Origin: Ciona intestinalis
Taxonomy: Eukaryota; Chordata; Ascidiacea; Phlebobranchia; Cionidae
Length of the DNA: 64,000 nucleotides
Direction of reading: 5' to 3'
NCBI RefSeq assembly: GCF_000224145.3
Contig: NW_004190506.2
Location: 305,517 to 369,516 of the forward strand
The notes beneath the pieces were generated by a model. That model was not told the DNA's origin and did no database searches. It worked only from the letters and a program-made list of their open reading frames with translations. The translations under genes and the position numbers were made by a program. This document shows positions 34,001 to 47,700 of this stretch, piece by piece (position 1 is the first letter of the stretch; each line of letters opens with the position of its first letter).

Positions 34001-36069
34001 TGTTCCAGTAGTTATTACTCGCACATTTCCTTATGAAGCCCTGCTGGATGGCAGATGAAATGTCGGAAATACACTACATTTTATAGCAGATATTGTATAG
34101 CAGATGAGATTAATTACAATATGCCTGGTAGCAGAAGTAACAGAACAAACTGTTGCTGCAAGGCTATTACACTAGATGAGCTGCTAAAAATTAATAGCCA
34201 CAGCTTATATAACCTTCATACAATCCCAGCACCCCACCAACCAAGACTAGATTGGCAGATGTGGTTTGCTTCACTATCAAGCTATCAACACAATCCCTGG
34301 ATATTAAGTTTAATGCACAGGATACTACTTGGACAAAATGAAGGTAGATCACTTTATTTCATTTATTGGATATATTTGTCTGTTTTAACAAATGTAACTT
34401 TAAAAATCAGGCTTTAACTTTTTAGGGACGAGTAATATTTTATTGCAAGTGTAATATTTAACGGCTGGTGCATTAAACTACGTTTTTATGTAATATGTAA
34501 AAAACGTATAATTGTTTGTGTTCATGTAATATATATGTAAGAAAAATATATAAATTGTGTGTCTATAATATAATATAAGTTGTGTGTCAATTTTTTCCTA
34601 TGAAAAAAATGGTTTTGGATTACTGAGCATATGGTAGAAGTGTACAAGACTGTATTATTTTTAGATATTTTTGATAAATGCGGCCAAAAAGGCCCTTTTT
34701 TTTAGATATTTGGCATATTAAACATTCCTTTGCCTTTACCCCACATATACCTCAAGCAGTGGACGTAAAATTTCAATATTTACAGTGTTGGACCTAATGG
34801 ATAGAACGCGGAGCCCGTATCCTGTTTCTCCACCCAAATATATTCGCTCACAACTTTACCTTTACCATTATACAAAGCTTAATAAGAACAACAGTGCACC
34901 TCGTGCCTGGTGGACACGTACGCTGCAGAAAGAATATTCACCACCTATTACAAAGGATAATGTTGACCTGCTTGCGTTTCTAAACCATCATAATATGATG
35001 CCTGCTGTAAGTTGGGTTGTATTTTGAGTGTCTTTTTTACATAGTAACTTTAAGTTGAGCATTGTGGGTGTATGTGTCCTTAGGCAAGACACTTAATGGC
35101 ATTTACTTCAATCTAGTGACTACTAAATGGCTTGTCCAAATTATCAACAACTGTCATTTCCCGGTCACACAAGTATAAAGCAAGTTACATTTATTCCTAC
35201 TTGGGATATGGCCCCAGAGTTGCCTGGCCTGACTTTGGGATCACATTTTATTAGTCCTATAAAATAACCTCCCTATTACAGCCTTTACCAAAGAAACAAC
35301 CACCACAAAGTAATGTGGTTCAAATGCTCAACCAGATACGAATATTGGCCAATCAAGTTTCTCCACCCTACTTACTCTGGTCACTTGCATTCACAGGTAT
35401 TTATTCAAACTGTTTTAATGATAGAGTAGGGTGCGGTAGACAGGACATCTTTAGCACATAATGTCCAAATATCCTAATCGTGTTTTGAGCAATTAATAAA
35501 TGGTCTATAGGAGTCTTGAGGATACGGTTTTATAATTCTTAGAATGTTCTTTGTTTACTACCAAATGGAATGAGAAAGTAGACTGAAAAAGTGTTCCATC
35601 TTCTTCCACCCTACTATATAAAACTTTCACTACTGGCCCTAATCGGGGTTTATTTTCCTCTACAATTGGTTTAAATGTTTAATCAAGGAAAAAAATATAG
35701 TTTATTCTTTTTCCACTGTATGTTTTTGTGTGAATCACAAAAGTGTTGGGCTTCTGGCTTAAACCCTAGGTCTTCTTAAAGAGAATAGAATATTGCCCTG
35801 TTATACAACATACATGTTGTCTACAATCATATACCTTGTCCTTAATTTTTCCTATGTGTTGCATGTATAGCCTAATATATATATGGTAGATATTAAGCGG
35901 TTTAGGGCTGAGGGACTGGATACCCCGATATATATTATGCAGTTTGCTATAGAAGGTTGTCTTAATATTTATTCCAGCATTGGCGATCGTTACACTTGGA
36001 TCAATGATGAACAAGAAGAAAAAAATAAAGGATGCTGTTAACGCTAATGTGGTGCAAAAAGTTTCTTAA
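28044..36069 (+). CDS. LMF2: Lipase maturation factor (LMF2-like)
   Basis: ER multi-pass protein of the lipase maturation factor family (DUF1222). LMF1 is needed for folding of dimeric lipases; the role of LMF2 is less clear. Exons: 28044-28137, 28532-28702, 29188-29282, 29554-29669, 29935-30047, 30267-30292, 30354-30506, 30805-30940, 31291-31431, 31679-31784, 32167-32269, 33329-33514 (or twin 32633-32818), 33786-33840, 34230-34343, 34786-35006, 35282-35396, 35978-36069. Phases agree, 2037 nt, 678 aa (human LMF2 about 707). Seen: N-terminal membrane anchor; [42 protein letters not shown] block ([18 protein letters not shown]); [43 protein letters not shown]; Lys-rich tail (NKKKKIKD) suggestive of ER retention. 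Exon 6 is only 26 nt. Exon 12 is doubled next to an assembly gap. Confidence 0.94.
29023..29115 (-). repeat. Third dispersed repeat copy, reverse
   Basis: Reverse copy in LMF2 intron 2: gtagcaccttgagtgttggg, gtaataggacaactccggcc, gacctcacgaatat. A SINE body fragment precedes it (about 28965-29020), and a tRNA-proximal SINE fragment lies at about 28355-28445. Confidence 0.6.
29755..30215. repeat. SINE copies around LMF2 exon 5
   Basis: A reverse tail (about 29758-29900) contains two copies of the ctcacatggctgg start and ttctgtttcatacacctcg. A forward tail fragment (about 30060-30205) follows exon 5, with tgttataacggttgtaattg and ccctgccatgtgag. Confidence 0.6.
30957..31045 (+). repeat. Third dispersed repeat copy
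   Basis: Forward copy in LMF2 intron 8: ctattctatatgggtgaggt to ggattggtctattaccccaa. It is close to the inferred consensus. Confidence 0.75.
31936..32160 (-). mobile_element. Relic of a Tc1/mariner-type transposon
   Basis: Reverse-oriented remnant in LMF2 intron 10. It contains the transposase C-terminus (31993-32121) and downstream sequence shared with the MITE at 36842-37035 (atgaatgacaattataaatg). Terminal inverted repeats are not intact here. The remnant ends just before the acceptor of LMF2 exon 11. Confidence 0.75.
31993..32121 (-). pseudogene. Transposase C-terminal fragment
   Basis: A 42-codon open stretch plus stop on the minus strand reads [20 protein letters not shown] followed by [13 protein letters not shown]. 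An FxxRxxxCIxxxGxHFxHxL ending is typical of transposases of the Tc1/mariner (IS630-like) superfamily. No DDE catalytic domain remains in the window, so it is a dead fragment. Confidence 0.75.
32316..32466 (+). repeat. Two third-repeat copies in tandem
   Basis: Forward copies in LMF2 intron 11: ctattctatatgaatgaggt (32318) and ctattctatatgggtgtggt (about 32400). Both have a shortened centre and the usual ccattaccc or ccaattacccc end. Confidence 0.7.
32499..33655 (+). repeat. Second duplicated block across an assembly gap
   Basis: 32499-32960 and 33011-33655 are two versions of one stretch, separated by 50 Ns (32961-33010). Each carries LMF2 exon 12 (32633-32818 and 33329-33514). The exons differ at four synonymous positions within the GLFRRMTG segment and encode the same 62 residues. 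The second version also holds a ~160 bp MITE absent from the first. The pattern fits two haplotypes placed in tandem, not a true exon duplication. Confidence 0.85.
33098..33262 (-). mobile_element. MITE present in only one of two duplicated blocks
   Basis: Reverse member of the tagtaggg family, 5'-truncated or eroded (starts near attgtaaggtccaaatag), ending gatgtcccatctttttccaa and cctactata. The matching position in the other block (about 32575) runs directly from agaatgtatg to gtttatctgaaa with no element. Confidence 0.8.
33523..33690 (-). repeat. SINE copy, reverse (also 32828-32960)
   Basis: The sequence tgaatgtaacttgtttgcgt followed by cgagttactgcgtatgtaac and gcatggctgacagttcagac marks a reverse SINE after LMF2 exon 12. 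It occurs in both duplicated blocks. The first is cut by the N gap. Confidence 0.7.
35050..35190 (+). mobile_element. SINE copy, forward
   Basis: Forward body and tail in LMF2 intron 15: attgtgggtgtatgtgtcct, aggcaagacacttaatggca, ggcttgtccaaattatcaa and caactgtcatttcccggtca, ending ataaagcaagttacatttat. Confidence 0.75.
35423..35628 (-). mobile_element. MITE copy, reverse
   Basis: Complete reverse member in LMF2 intron 16: tagagtagggtgcggtagac, then gaccatttattaattg-type interior reversed, closing gttccatcttcttccaccct then actata. Confidence 0.85.
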
Positions 36070-37273
36070 CTATGTGTAATATAATGGTGTAACTGTAGAG
36101 ATAGGGTATTGGTTTTTTACACTTTTATACACAATGTTAATATCTTAAGACCTGACAAACATCTGCTCCTACTTTTTGGAAACCAGGGTGCTCCTTAGAC
36201 CATATCCTATGTTAAAACATGTCTCCTACTGTTGGCTGTTTAATGTAACATCTCAAGTTTGTTTTTTGATATGTTTATCCAAAATATTCACAAAACCTAT
36301 TTCATGGCCTGTATACCTATGTTAGACACCTATGCTGATATATTGAGTTAATAATCATGATACAAATTTGCACATTCATCATTATATATTGATGGTATGT
36401 GCTAGATTGCCACGCTACTGCATGTTACGGATCTGTTGCAATATTTATGAAAAAAATATACGCAAAATATATTGAGGATAGAAAATCACTTTAATTGAAG
36501 ACAATTAACACTGCATTAAATGCACAGTATCAAGCAGTGACTGCACAATAATAGGAAAGGCACAAATACAAAAGATGGTTTTACATCTGAATGGGAATCA
36601 TACACAATACACACATAGCTACATTTTGGCTTATTTCGGAATAGGCGAATCAAAATGTTGCATTTTTGCCATAAACGAAAGTAATTCGATTTTAGACTAA
36701 AAGGAATAGAATCCGCCTATGGTAACAGTGGTAGCTGAATTTCTGGGTTGGATATCAGTTAATATCAGATATTTGGGTTAATATCCATGATTAAACAAAG
36801 TTTAGACTATTTGATGGGTTCAATTACACAGCAAGTTATCATACAGGGTGTTCGGAAAGTCACTGTGCACTGCTGTGATAATTTGTAATAAGAAGGGTCC
36901 AATCCTGTACTGATGCTAATGGGGTCACTTTTAACATCATTTATAATTGTCATTCATATTTAAGATTAGAATTCTATACTGAAACATGACAGTTTATTAA
37001 ATATGTAAGTACAGTGACTTTCTAAACATCTTGTACTAGAAATAGGTACCAGAATCACCAGGCCTTAATTTAGGACTCGACTTCAATTTGGAAGATGACG
37101 ATTAATAGGAGGCATTGGGTTGCTTACATTAATGCATTGTGAACCTATAAGCACAATCAAACCTAAACAGCTGTGTCAAGACTGCCAGTTTCAGCAAGCA
37201 TTTTCAGCTTGTATTTTTTGCACAAATAGAAAAGATGAAAAAACATAATAATAGGATAGTTAGCAAAATAAGA
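36070..37273. other. Convergent spacer between LMF2 and the KIAA0930 homologue
   Basis: Tail-to-tail region with the LMF2 3'UTR on the left and the KIAA0930 3'UTR on the right. It contains a ~195 bp inverted-repeat element (36842-37035). No exon was recognised. Confidence 0.6.
36842..37035 (+). mobile_element. Tc1/mariner-derived MITE
   Basis: Ends tacagggtgttcggaaagtc and gactttctaaacatcttgta form ~30 bp imperfect inverted repeats bounded by TA. The interior matches the transposase C-terminal coding end of the relic at 31936-32160 (ggtccaatcctgtactgatg, catttataattgtcattcat). It is therefore an internal-deletion derivative of the same family. Confidence 0.85.
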
Positions 37274-41162
<3,889 letters not shown>

Positions 41163-42145
41163 CTCAGCATGCAAGGTGTTTTAAACCCCTTTGTCTAACT
41201 TTTATAGTGAAACTTTAACGGTTTCCGCCAGAAATTCAAGAATTTATAAACATTCTGCATCGAATTTTAATATTAATAAAATATTAAAGTCTTACCACAG
41301 CTTATGTAGCACAATTTTGTTTCCTACTTACGCAAAAACCGCCAATAACTAAAGTTGCTTCTGCAACAGTTCAGCTTAAACTGACATAGTTTGTCATTCT
41401 AGCGGATGGCATTTAACATTTAGTGACGTTTTAGTATGGGGAATTTCCCCGTTAGAGGACGGAAATTTTTTGAATTGATTGGTTTGATTAATTACAGATA
41501 GGGGCGTGGTAAGTTACTTATTTATATAGATATGTTTTATTAAAACATAGCGTATTCAAAGATTAAGTAAACCGTGTATACTTTATAGGGTACGATTTGC
41601 ATTAGGTTAAGCCTGAGACCTAGTCGTAGAACATAGAATTTGTACAAACATTCGTTTTTAAGATACGTTTTAGCATTATAGTTTAGTGATCTTATATTTA
41701 TATGTTGTGTGTATAAATTTACATTAACTAAAGTGTGACATGGAGGCATCGATTCTGAATTCTACATCAGTTTAAAGTAATGTATAAACATTCATTTTTA
41801 AGATACGTTTTAGCATTATAGTTTAGTGATCTTATATTTATATGTTGTGTGTATAAATTTACATTAACTTACAATTTCAGAGTGCAGCAGATTCACGTGG
41901 GATAAAGTGTGACATGGAGGCATCGATTCTGAATTCTACATCAGTTTAAAGTAATTTGTATAAACTATTTGAATATATCATAAACTCATTATATCAGTGA
42001 TATCAGTCCATATTGTAGTTGTACTACGATGTAAATTTGTTAAATTATATTTCATACACAGAAATAATTGATTGATATTCAACAAACAAGTTCTTCCGTG
42101 TTTACCATCCAAAAAAACATCTATTTTATCCCAAAATTCTCTACG
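41163..42145. promoter_or_regulatory. Divergent promoter region and YDJC 5'UTR
   Basis: Starts of KIAA0930 (-) and YDJC (+) face away from each other across about 980 bp. Signals on the plus strand suggest a spliced 5'UTR for YDJC: acceptor aatttcag ending 41880, exon 41881-41950, donor gtaatt at 41951, and acceptor tacacag ending 42061. No MITE or SINE copies are present. Expression data are needed to prove the UTR exons. Confidence 0.5.
41641..41956 (+). repeat. Tandem duplication in the YDJC 5' region
   Basis: Two copies, 41641-41780 and 41781-41956. Both contain ttttaagatacgttttagca and a short ORF ATG..TAA encoding MEASILNSTSV (41740-41775 and 41914-41949). The first copy lacks a 36 bp piece that in the second carries the acceptor aatttcag and its exon start, so only copy two keeps a complete candidate exon. 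Confidence 0.85.
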
Positions 42146-43027
42146 ATGAAAAGGCTTTTGATTGTGGCAGATGACTTTGGATACGGATATCAGCGCAACC
42201 GTGGGATTGTTGAATGCTTCCTAAAACAATCTATATCTGCTGCTTCTATACTTGTTAACTGTAAGCATAGTGAGGATGCCGTGAACCTTGCCTTGCTACA
42301 TAACATACCTGTGTCTTTGCACTTTAATATAACTCAGGGAAAACCTACTAGTGATATTAACAAAGTAAGATCTCTAGTTGGTGATGATGATATGTTCTTG
42401 GGTAAATCAGCCTCTTGGAAAAATACAAGTTATCTACAAAGTGAAATTAAATTAGAGCTGAGTTCACAAATCAATTGGTTTGAGAGAAAGTTTGGTAGAA
42501 TGCCTGACAGGGTGGATGGTCATCAGCATATACATGTACACCCAATGGTTAGGAATGCTTTTGCAATCACATTACAAGAACGAGGAATTAAACATACTAG
42601 GTTGCCTGTGGAAGATATAAGTTCAATATTACATCATGGGATGCCTCAGTCAAGGCTGCGGTTCCATGAACAAATTCAAATGGAATCAAAAATTGCTGCT
42701 CTTATTTTTGACCAACAGTGCATTAAATACACGCCTCATTTTATTGGGTTGAATTTTGTTGGCAAAGCTATGAATTTCACTCTATTGCAAAGGTCACTAG
42801 CCAATATATACAAAAATAAGCGCAGTGCAATTTGTGAGCTAATGTGCCATCCTGGGTATAGATGTGACAAAAACTCAGATGGATTTTTGCATGAAACAAC
42901 AGCTGACGATTTCTCTTGTTCTCCTGACAGAGAGCATGAGTTAAAAGTATTAACCTCAAATGCAATGGCTGCCTTTTATAAATCCGAGAATATTTTACTA
43001 AAATATGAATTAAGTATACCACTTTAA
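42146..43027 (+). CDS. YDJC: YdjC-family carbohydrate deacetylase (YDJC)
   Basis: Single coding exon, 293 aa, cytosolic-type, no signal peptide seen. The family folds as a metal-dependent deacetylase related to bacterial ChbG/YdjC, which removes acetyl groups from chito-oligosaccharides. The vertebrate substrate is not settled. Visible motifs: ADDFGYG (8-14, with the catalytic and metal Asp pair), SLHFNITQGKP (57-67, His59), DGHQHIHVHP (124-133, His-rich metal site), ELMCHPGY (231-238) and DFSCSPDREHELKVLT (255-270). I chose the ATG at 42146 because the DDFG motif begins 8 residues later, as is usual. An in-frame ATG at 42068 would add 26 non-conserved residues and lies just after a probable acceptor at 42061. 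The gene is divergent from KIAA0930. Confidence 0.95.
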   Translation: MKRLLIVADDFGYGYQRNRGIVECFLKQSISAASILVNCKHSEDAVNLALLHNIPVSLHFNITQGKPTSDINKVRSLVGDDDMFLGKSASWKNTSYLQSEIKLELSSQINWFERKFGRMPDRVDGHQHIHVHPMVRNAFAITLQERGIKHTRLPVEDISSILHHGMPQSRLRFHEQIQMESKIAALIFDQQCIKYTPHFIGLNFVGKAMNFTLLQRSLANIYKNKRSAICELMCHPGYRCDKNSDGFLHETTADDFSCSPDREHELKVLTSNAMAAFYKSENILLKYELSIPL

Positions 43028-44784
43028 ATGTAGCAAATTCATTTTTATTTTCTTAGTATCAAGTACTATGTGAATCAATTTTTATGTTTATGAAGCAGTT
43101 CGTTTTGTACTTAAGTTTTGGTATATGTTTTTCTGAAGTTGTTATAATCATTTAAGTTGCAGTTCCTTTTTTAAATTTTTTTCTAGCAGTTTTATTTTTT
43201 CTGTATGTCAAAGCAACAAAATTAAATTAATTTTTTTAAAAATGTAAACCAAACGAATATAAAATCCCTATATGTTCTATGTGTAACTTTTGTGTTAAAC
43301 GATTTTTGTTTTAAAATAAGCAAATGTTAATTTAAATTACTATTACTACCTATGCTTTGAATGTGGTACTTTTATGTGTTATATGTTAGTGCAATAAATG
43401 ACACATAATATAAAGTAATGTATATTTCACTCTATTAAGTTTTGAAAAGCCCAAATAAAATCCCAGTATTAATTTCCTACTATGTGAATATAGTGTAACT
43501 ATTCCCTTGGTTATATGTTAAAATTACTTCATACAAACAAATATTAGAGAAGATAAACTTTCCTAGACATTAGAGATATCTCTCCCTTACAGTTTTACCC
43601 CAAGGCGTATTTCTGTGGGCACCAAACTTTGGGTACAATACACAACATAATGACACTGTTACTAGCCATATCATGGTGTCTGTTATGTCCTGTGGCAGTT
43701 TAAGAATATGTTTAAGTTTATGTAGCGTTTGGAGATACTTTTAAAACGGTTAAACAGTTTAAGAACGGTTGAACACATTTGTAAACGTTTTAGTTGTTAG
43801 CATTTACTAAAGGGGTATTTGGTTTATAATATACCTATTTTTGGCAGAAACTTGGTAATATTACTCATACGCGGGAAATTATCAATACAGCAAAAAAATG
43901 TTTTGAGCGTAAATAAAGCGGAAACCCGCTCTATTTTATTTCGGTAATGTCATGCAACGTTTCTGTCGCAACCGTTTGTTTTCGTCAAAAACAGCTGATA
44001 TGAGACGTTGCGAGACGAAGCTCGTACGACCAGTACCTTTTTTTTCCATCAGAAATAGTCCCCTGCCTCTTATACGATCGACCAATGGCAGCGCGAGCGT
44101 TGTGCGCTCTTTTATTATCAGAGCAACGGCCAGCTGATTTCTACAGCTTAGGTTCAGTTCTGGGAAAATTAAAGAGAAAAACCAGAGCAGACAGCGGAGC
44201 AGCTGCTTAAGAGAAAACAGAGAGCACGAGCTCGTACACACAAAGACAGCCAGCAACCACACGTCTCTCGCTAAACGTGTTGTTGTGGCGCAGAGCACGG
44301 ACAGAGCGCTGTACCATTGCCTTTGGTAAGCCCACTCGAGCTTATACTTCCGCAGAGCAGGGACCTTGCAGTGAACTAGGCTTGCTGTGACCATAAGCCC
44401 AGTTCTTGTAATTAACCGTTACTAGAATTATGTTTGCTCTATTGTAAACAAATAGAATACAGTATAACTCTATCAAAACAGCTATATGCATTAGTGTAGT
44501 GCCTTGGGTATTTGTTTATGTGTGAATTTGGTTCTATTAATATTTTTTTTACATTTACAGTTAGTTGCTGGGTTAAGCAGAATATTCTGCTACTCCTCTA
44601 TTGATGGGTTGCGATAATACTGTACAGTAATATCTTCTCCTTGACTTGTATGATTTTTCTTCAAGTTTCTCTTGAGATTGTTGAACTCTTGAAAAAATCG
44701 ACAGCAAAGACACTAAACAGACTTTAAAGAAAAAATCCTGACCTCAAATATATTGTAAGTTCATCGCAAAACTCAATCGACAAA
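43028..44784 (+). promoter_or_regulatory. YDJC 3'UTR, then YPEL promoter and 5'UTR
   Basis: From 43028 to about 43500 the DNA is T-rich, as expected of a 3'UTR (cagtgcaataaatgacac-type signal near 43390). From about 43930 to 44330 it turns GC- and CpG-rich with ccaatggcagcgcgagcg at 44081, a plausible promoter. A likely non-coding YPEL exon ends at 44325 (cctttg|gtaagc), and the next begins at 44561 (acatttacag|ttag). A 152-codon open frame on the minus strand (43936-44394) overlaps this and is not called. Confidence 0.55.
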
Positions 44785-47700
44785 ATGGTAAAGACATTTC
44801 AACATTACCTTGGCTCTGAATGCCATAGAACTTACAGTTGTGTTCACTGCCGAGCGCACCTTGCAGGTCATACAGACTTAATATCAAAGGTAAGTATTAT
44901 ATATATGTGTGTTAGATAACATTTGGATTGCAATTTAAAAATTTATTAAAACTGTCTATTGAAAAACGGCAAAATTATGTAGTTTTCTCACTTTTCCGTA
45001 TAATACACATACCTTTAGTATTTTTTAAACTTTTGGTATATTTTTTCATTATAATATACAGCCCTTTAGTAATAGATAGAATGAACTAGATAGCACATAA
45101 TATTTGCATGGTGCTTAACTTAATAGCCAATATAGTTCCACCATAAAATATATGCACACATTTGAAATAAACAGCTTTGAACTTGCAGCACCTTTGAATA
45201 AAACACGAACTTTTTCATGACATTTCGAACTTTATGTATTATTATGATTCCTAATGTTTAACTTTCCAAAATATGTACTCAAAATTTAAATAAATGTTTT
45301 GTTTCAGTCATTTCAAGGCAGCCAAGGCAGAGCCTATCTCTTCAATGAAGTGTAAGTTAAATTCTAACTAAAAAAGATAATAAACTTTGCAATTTAGTTT
45401 AATTGGGTGTTGTAATAGTTAAATATTGCACTTGTTTGACCCTCTAGTTTCAGCAACACACCCCCCTTGCTCAATATCTAGACATAAAAGTTAATCATTT
45501 CCAATTTATTGTTGACCCACCTTTATTGGATCAAACTGAGTAAATAAAAATAAACCAATGTTTTGTCCTACACGCACTAGTCCTGTCTGTTGTTTCGAGC
45601 TCCCTGTTTTGGTTTGCTTCTTTTAAATTAGTCATGATGTAGACAGCAATTTGGCTGCTTTCGTGAAACGCAATTGACAATTTGGGTCTGCATGCAATTT
45701 TACCTTCTGACATAATTGTTTAATGAATTAATTAGCAGGCACACTTTAACACATTACATATCTATACTAGCATAGTATTCACATGTTAACTAGTACTAGC
45801 TACAGCACTACATTTTTTATTTCTATTCGGTTATGGTTAATAAGACTATGCAAGTGCATAGAAAAAAAGTCAGTTAGCAAAGCCACAGTTGTTAGGACAT
45901 GCTTATGGATAACATATACAGTAGTGTGATTGGGTAGAATAACTGTGACGTATGTAGTTCAAGTTTATAAATAATACATGCAACACGAATCTCTTGTTCT
46001 TCTGTATTTAAAATGTGTAATGTGATATTTTAAATGACTAAAGGTACCATATGTAGATATACAATACTTGCTTTAAAATCAAGTTAATACACATTTTCCA
46101 TGTCTTGTATCTTTCACTATGTTTGTTTTTTTGTTGAGGAATTTTATGTGCTGTTTTTCAGCAGTTACTTCTGTTTTGTAGTCAACATCTCCAAGTATCA
46201 GGTTTCAGGTTACGCTGTGTAGATAAAACCCCTTAAAAAATAGGATACAATTCGGCAAAAAATGATTACTAAGTATTGTGCAGACAGACATCAGACCAGG
46301 CGTACAGAAAAGAAATCGGTCTGGTGAATTATGGTTCAAAACAGGCTGGCTATGCCGTCCCAGGTTCTCTTCTATCTATTGTCTATCTATACCTTACCCA
46401 TCTCGGGTTAGCAACGTTGCGTTGGCTCGCTAAAACGTGGGAAACTAGATTAAAAAACCGCGTGTCGGCCACCTCTGTGAGGCTCGTAAATCTGCTGTCG
46501 TTTCAAATCGTGATCTTGGGTTGTCTCGCCAATGTGAACTTACGGTGACTTGTAACTTCAACGTTGATTGTCAGGCCTTGACGGCGATTAACGCACAAGC
46601 AGGATCGTTGCCCATTGATGCGATACGCCACTTAATTACCTAATTACAGGTTGTAAGCCAGCGGGCGTCTGTCAAGCCAGATAATTCCGTATCCTCCATA
46701 AGCACGTTAACGCGTTCATATATTTTTAAACATGTTTAAATATTAAATGAGTTTATGCAACCTTATTTAAGGTGAAATGTCGTTACCGCGTATAAGCTGT
46801 CGAGGACCCTGTCGAAAACCAACCGTTTCATTTGAAATTTACAAATCTGGGAACCCATGTTTTTCACAGAAACAGGTTTCCCCGCTTCGTAGTTGTTTTA
46901 CCATGAATAGCAACCGCAGTTGGTTTATGCGCTGCGTTTTCTCACCAGTGCGTAGCTATGACGCACGTAGGCCAGCTGATCTTTTCATAAAACCAAATTG
47001 CGGCACGAAACTACTTTTACAGGGTTAATTTTCACCCCCCCCCCAAAGAAACGGCTTTGTTTGGTATAACCATATATTAACACTTGGCATTATGATACCA
47101 TAAGAATATAAGAAATAGGTTAAGTGGTAGTTAACATAATAATTCCACCACGCCAACACCTGATTTACGATATATGTATGTTATAATACACTAACATTAA
47201 AAATAAACCCTTTATACTGGGTATAAGTGTAATGGGGCAACTTTTCCTGAATCTCAGATTCCATGCCATGTCGTATAACCTTACCCGAATAGAACAGAAA
47301 ATAAATCTTTTTTTCCCACAGTGTAAACGTGGACAGTGGGATCCCACAAGAACGACTTCTGCTCACAGGAATGCACGCAGTGTCTGATATTCACTGCAAG
47401 TGCTGTAAGACCACACTAGGATGGAAATACGTAAGTTTAATTACAACCCTATAACCCAATATCCGATCTATTATTCCCAACACGTAGGGATTACCACTAA
47501 ACGCTGCTCGGCTGGCGCGTTTAGTAAAGTCAGAGAACGTAAGTGAGTAAAACCGTGCGTGTCGTAATCCGTGATAATTAAATACGCGGTGGAAATCGAG
47601 GATTAATAGCCCGATGATGATGATGATAATAATAATGAGATCGTTGCCTAGCGGGCTTTTATCCGTCAAATGACGTATGTGACATGCTGCATGCAGACAA

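Noticed and set aside
43936..44394. 152-codon open frame on the minus strand
   Set aside because: Lies over the CpG-rich promoter and non-coding first exon of YPEL. No family motif and no splice partners were seen, and CpG-rich DNA with few stop codons gives such frames by chance.
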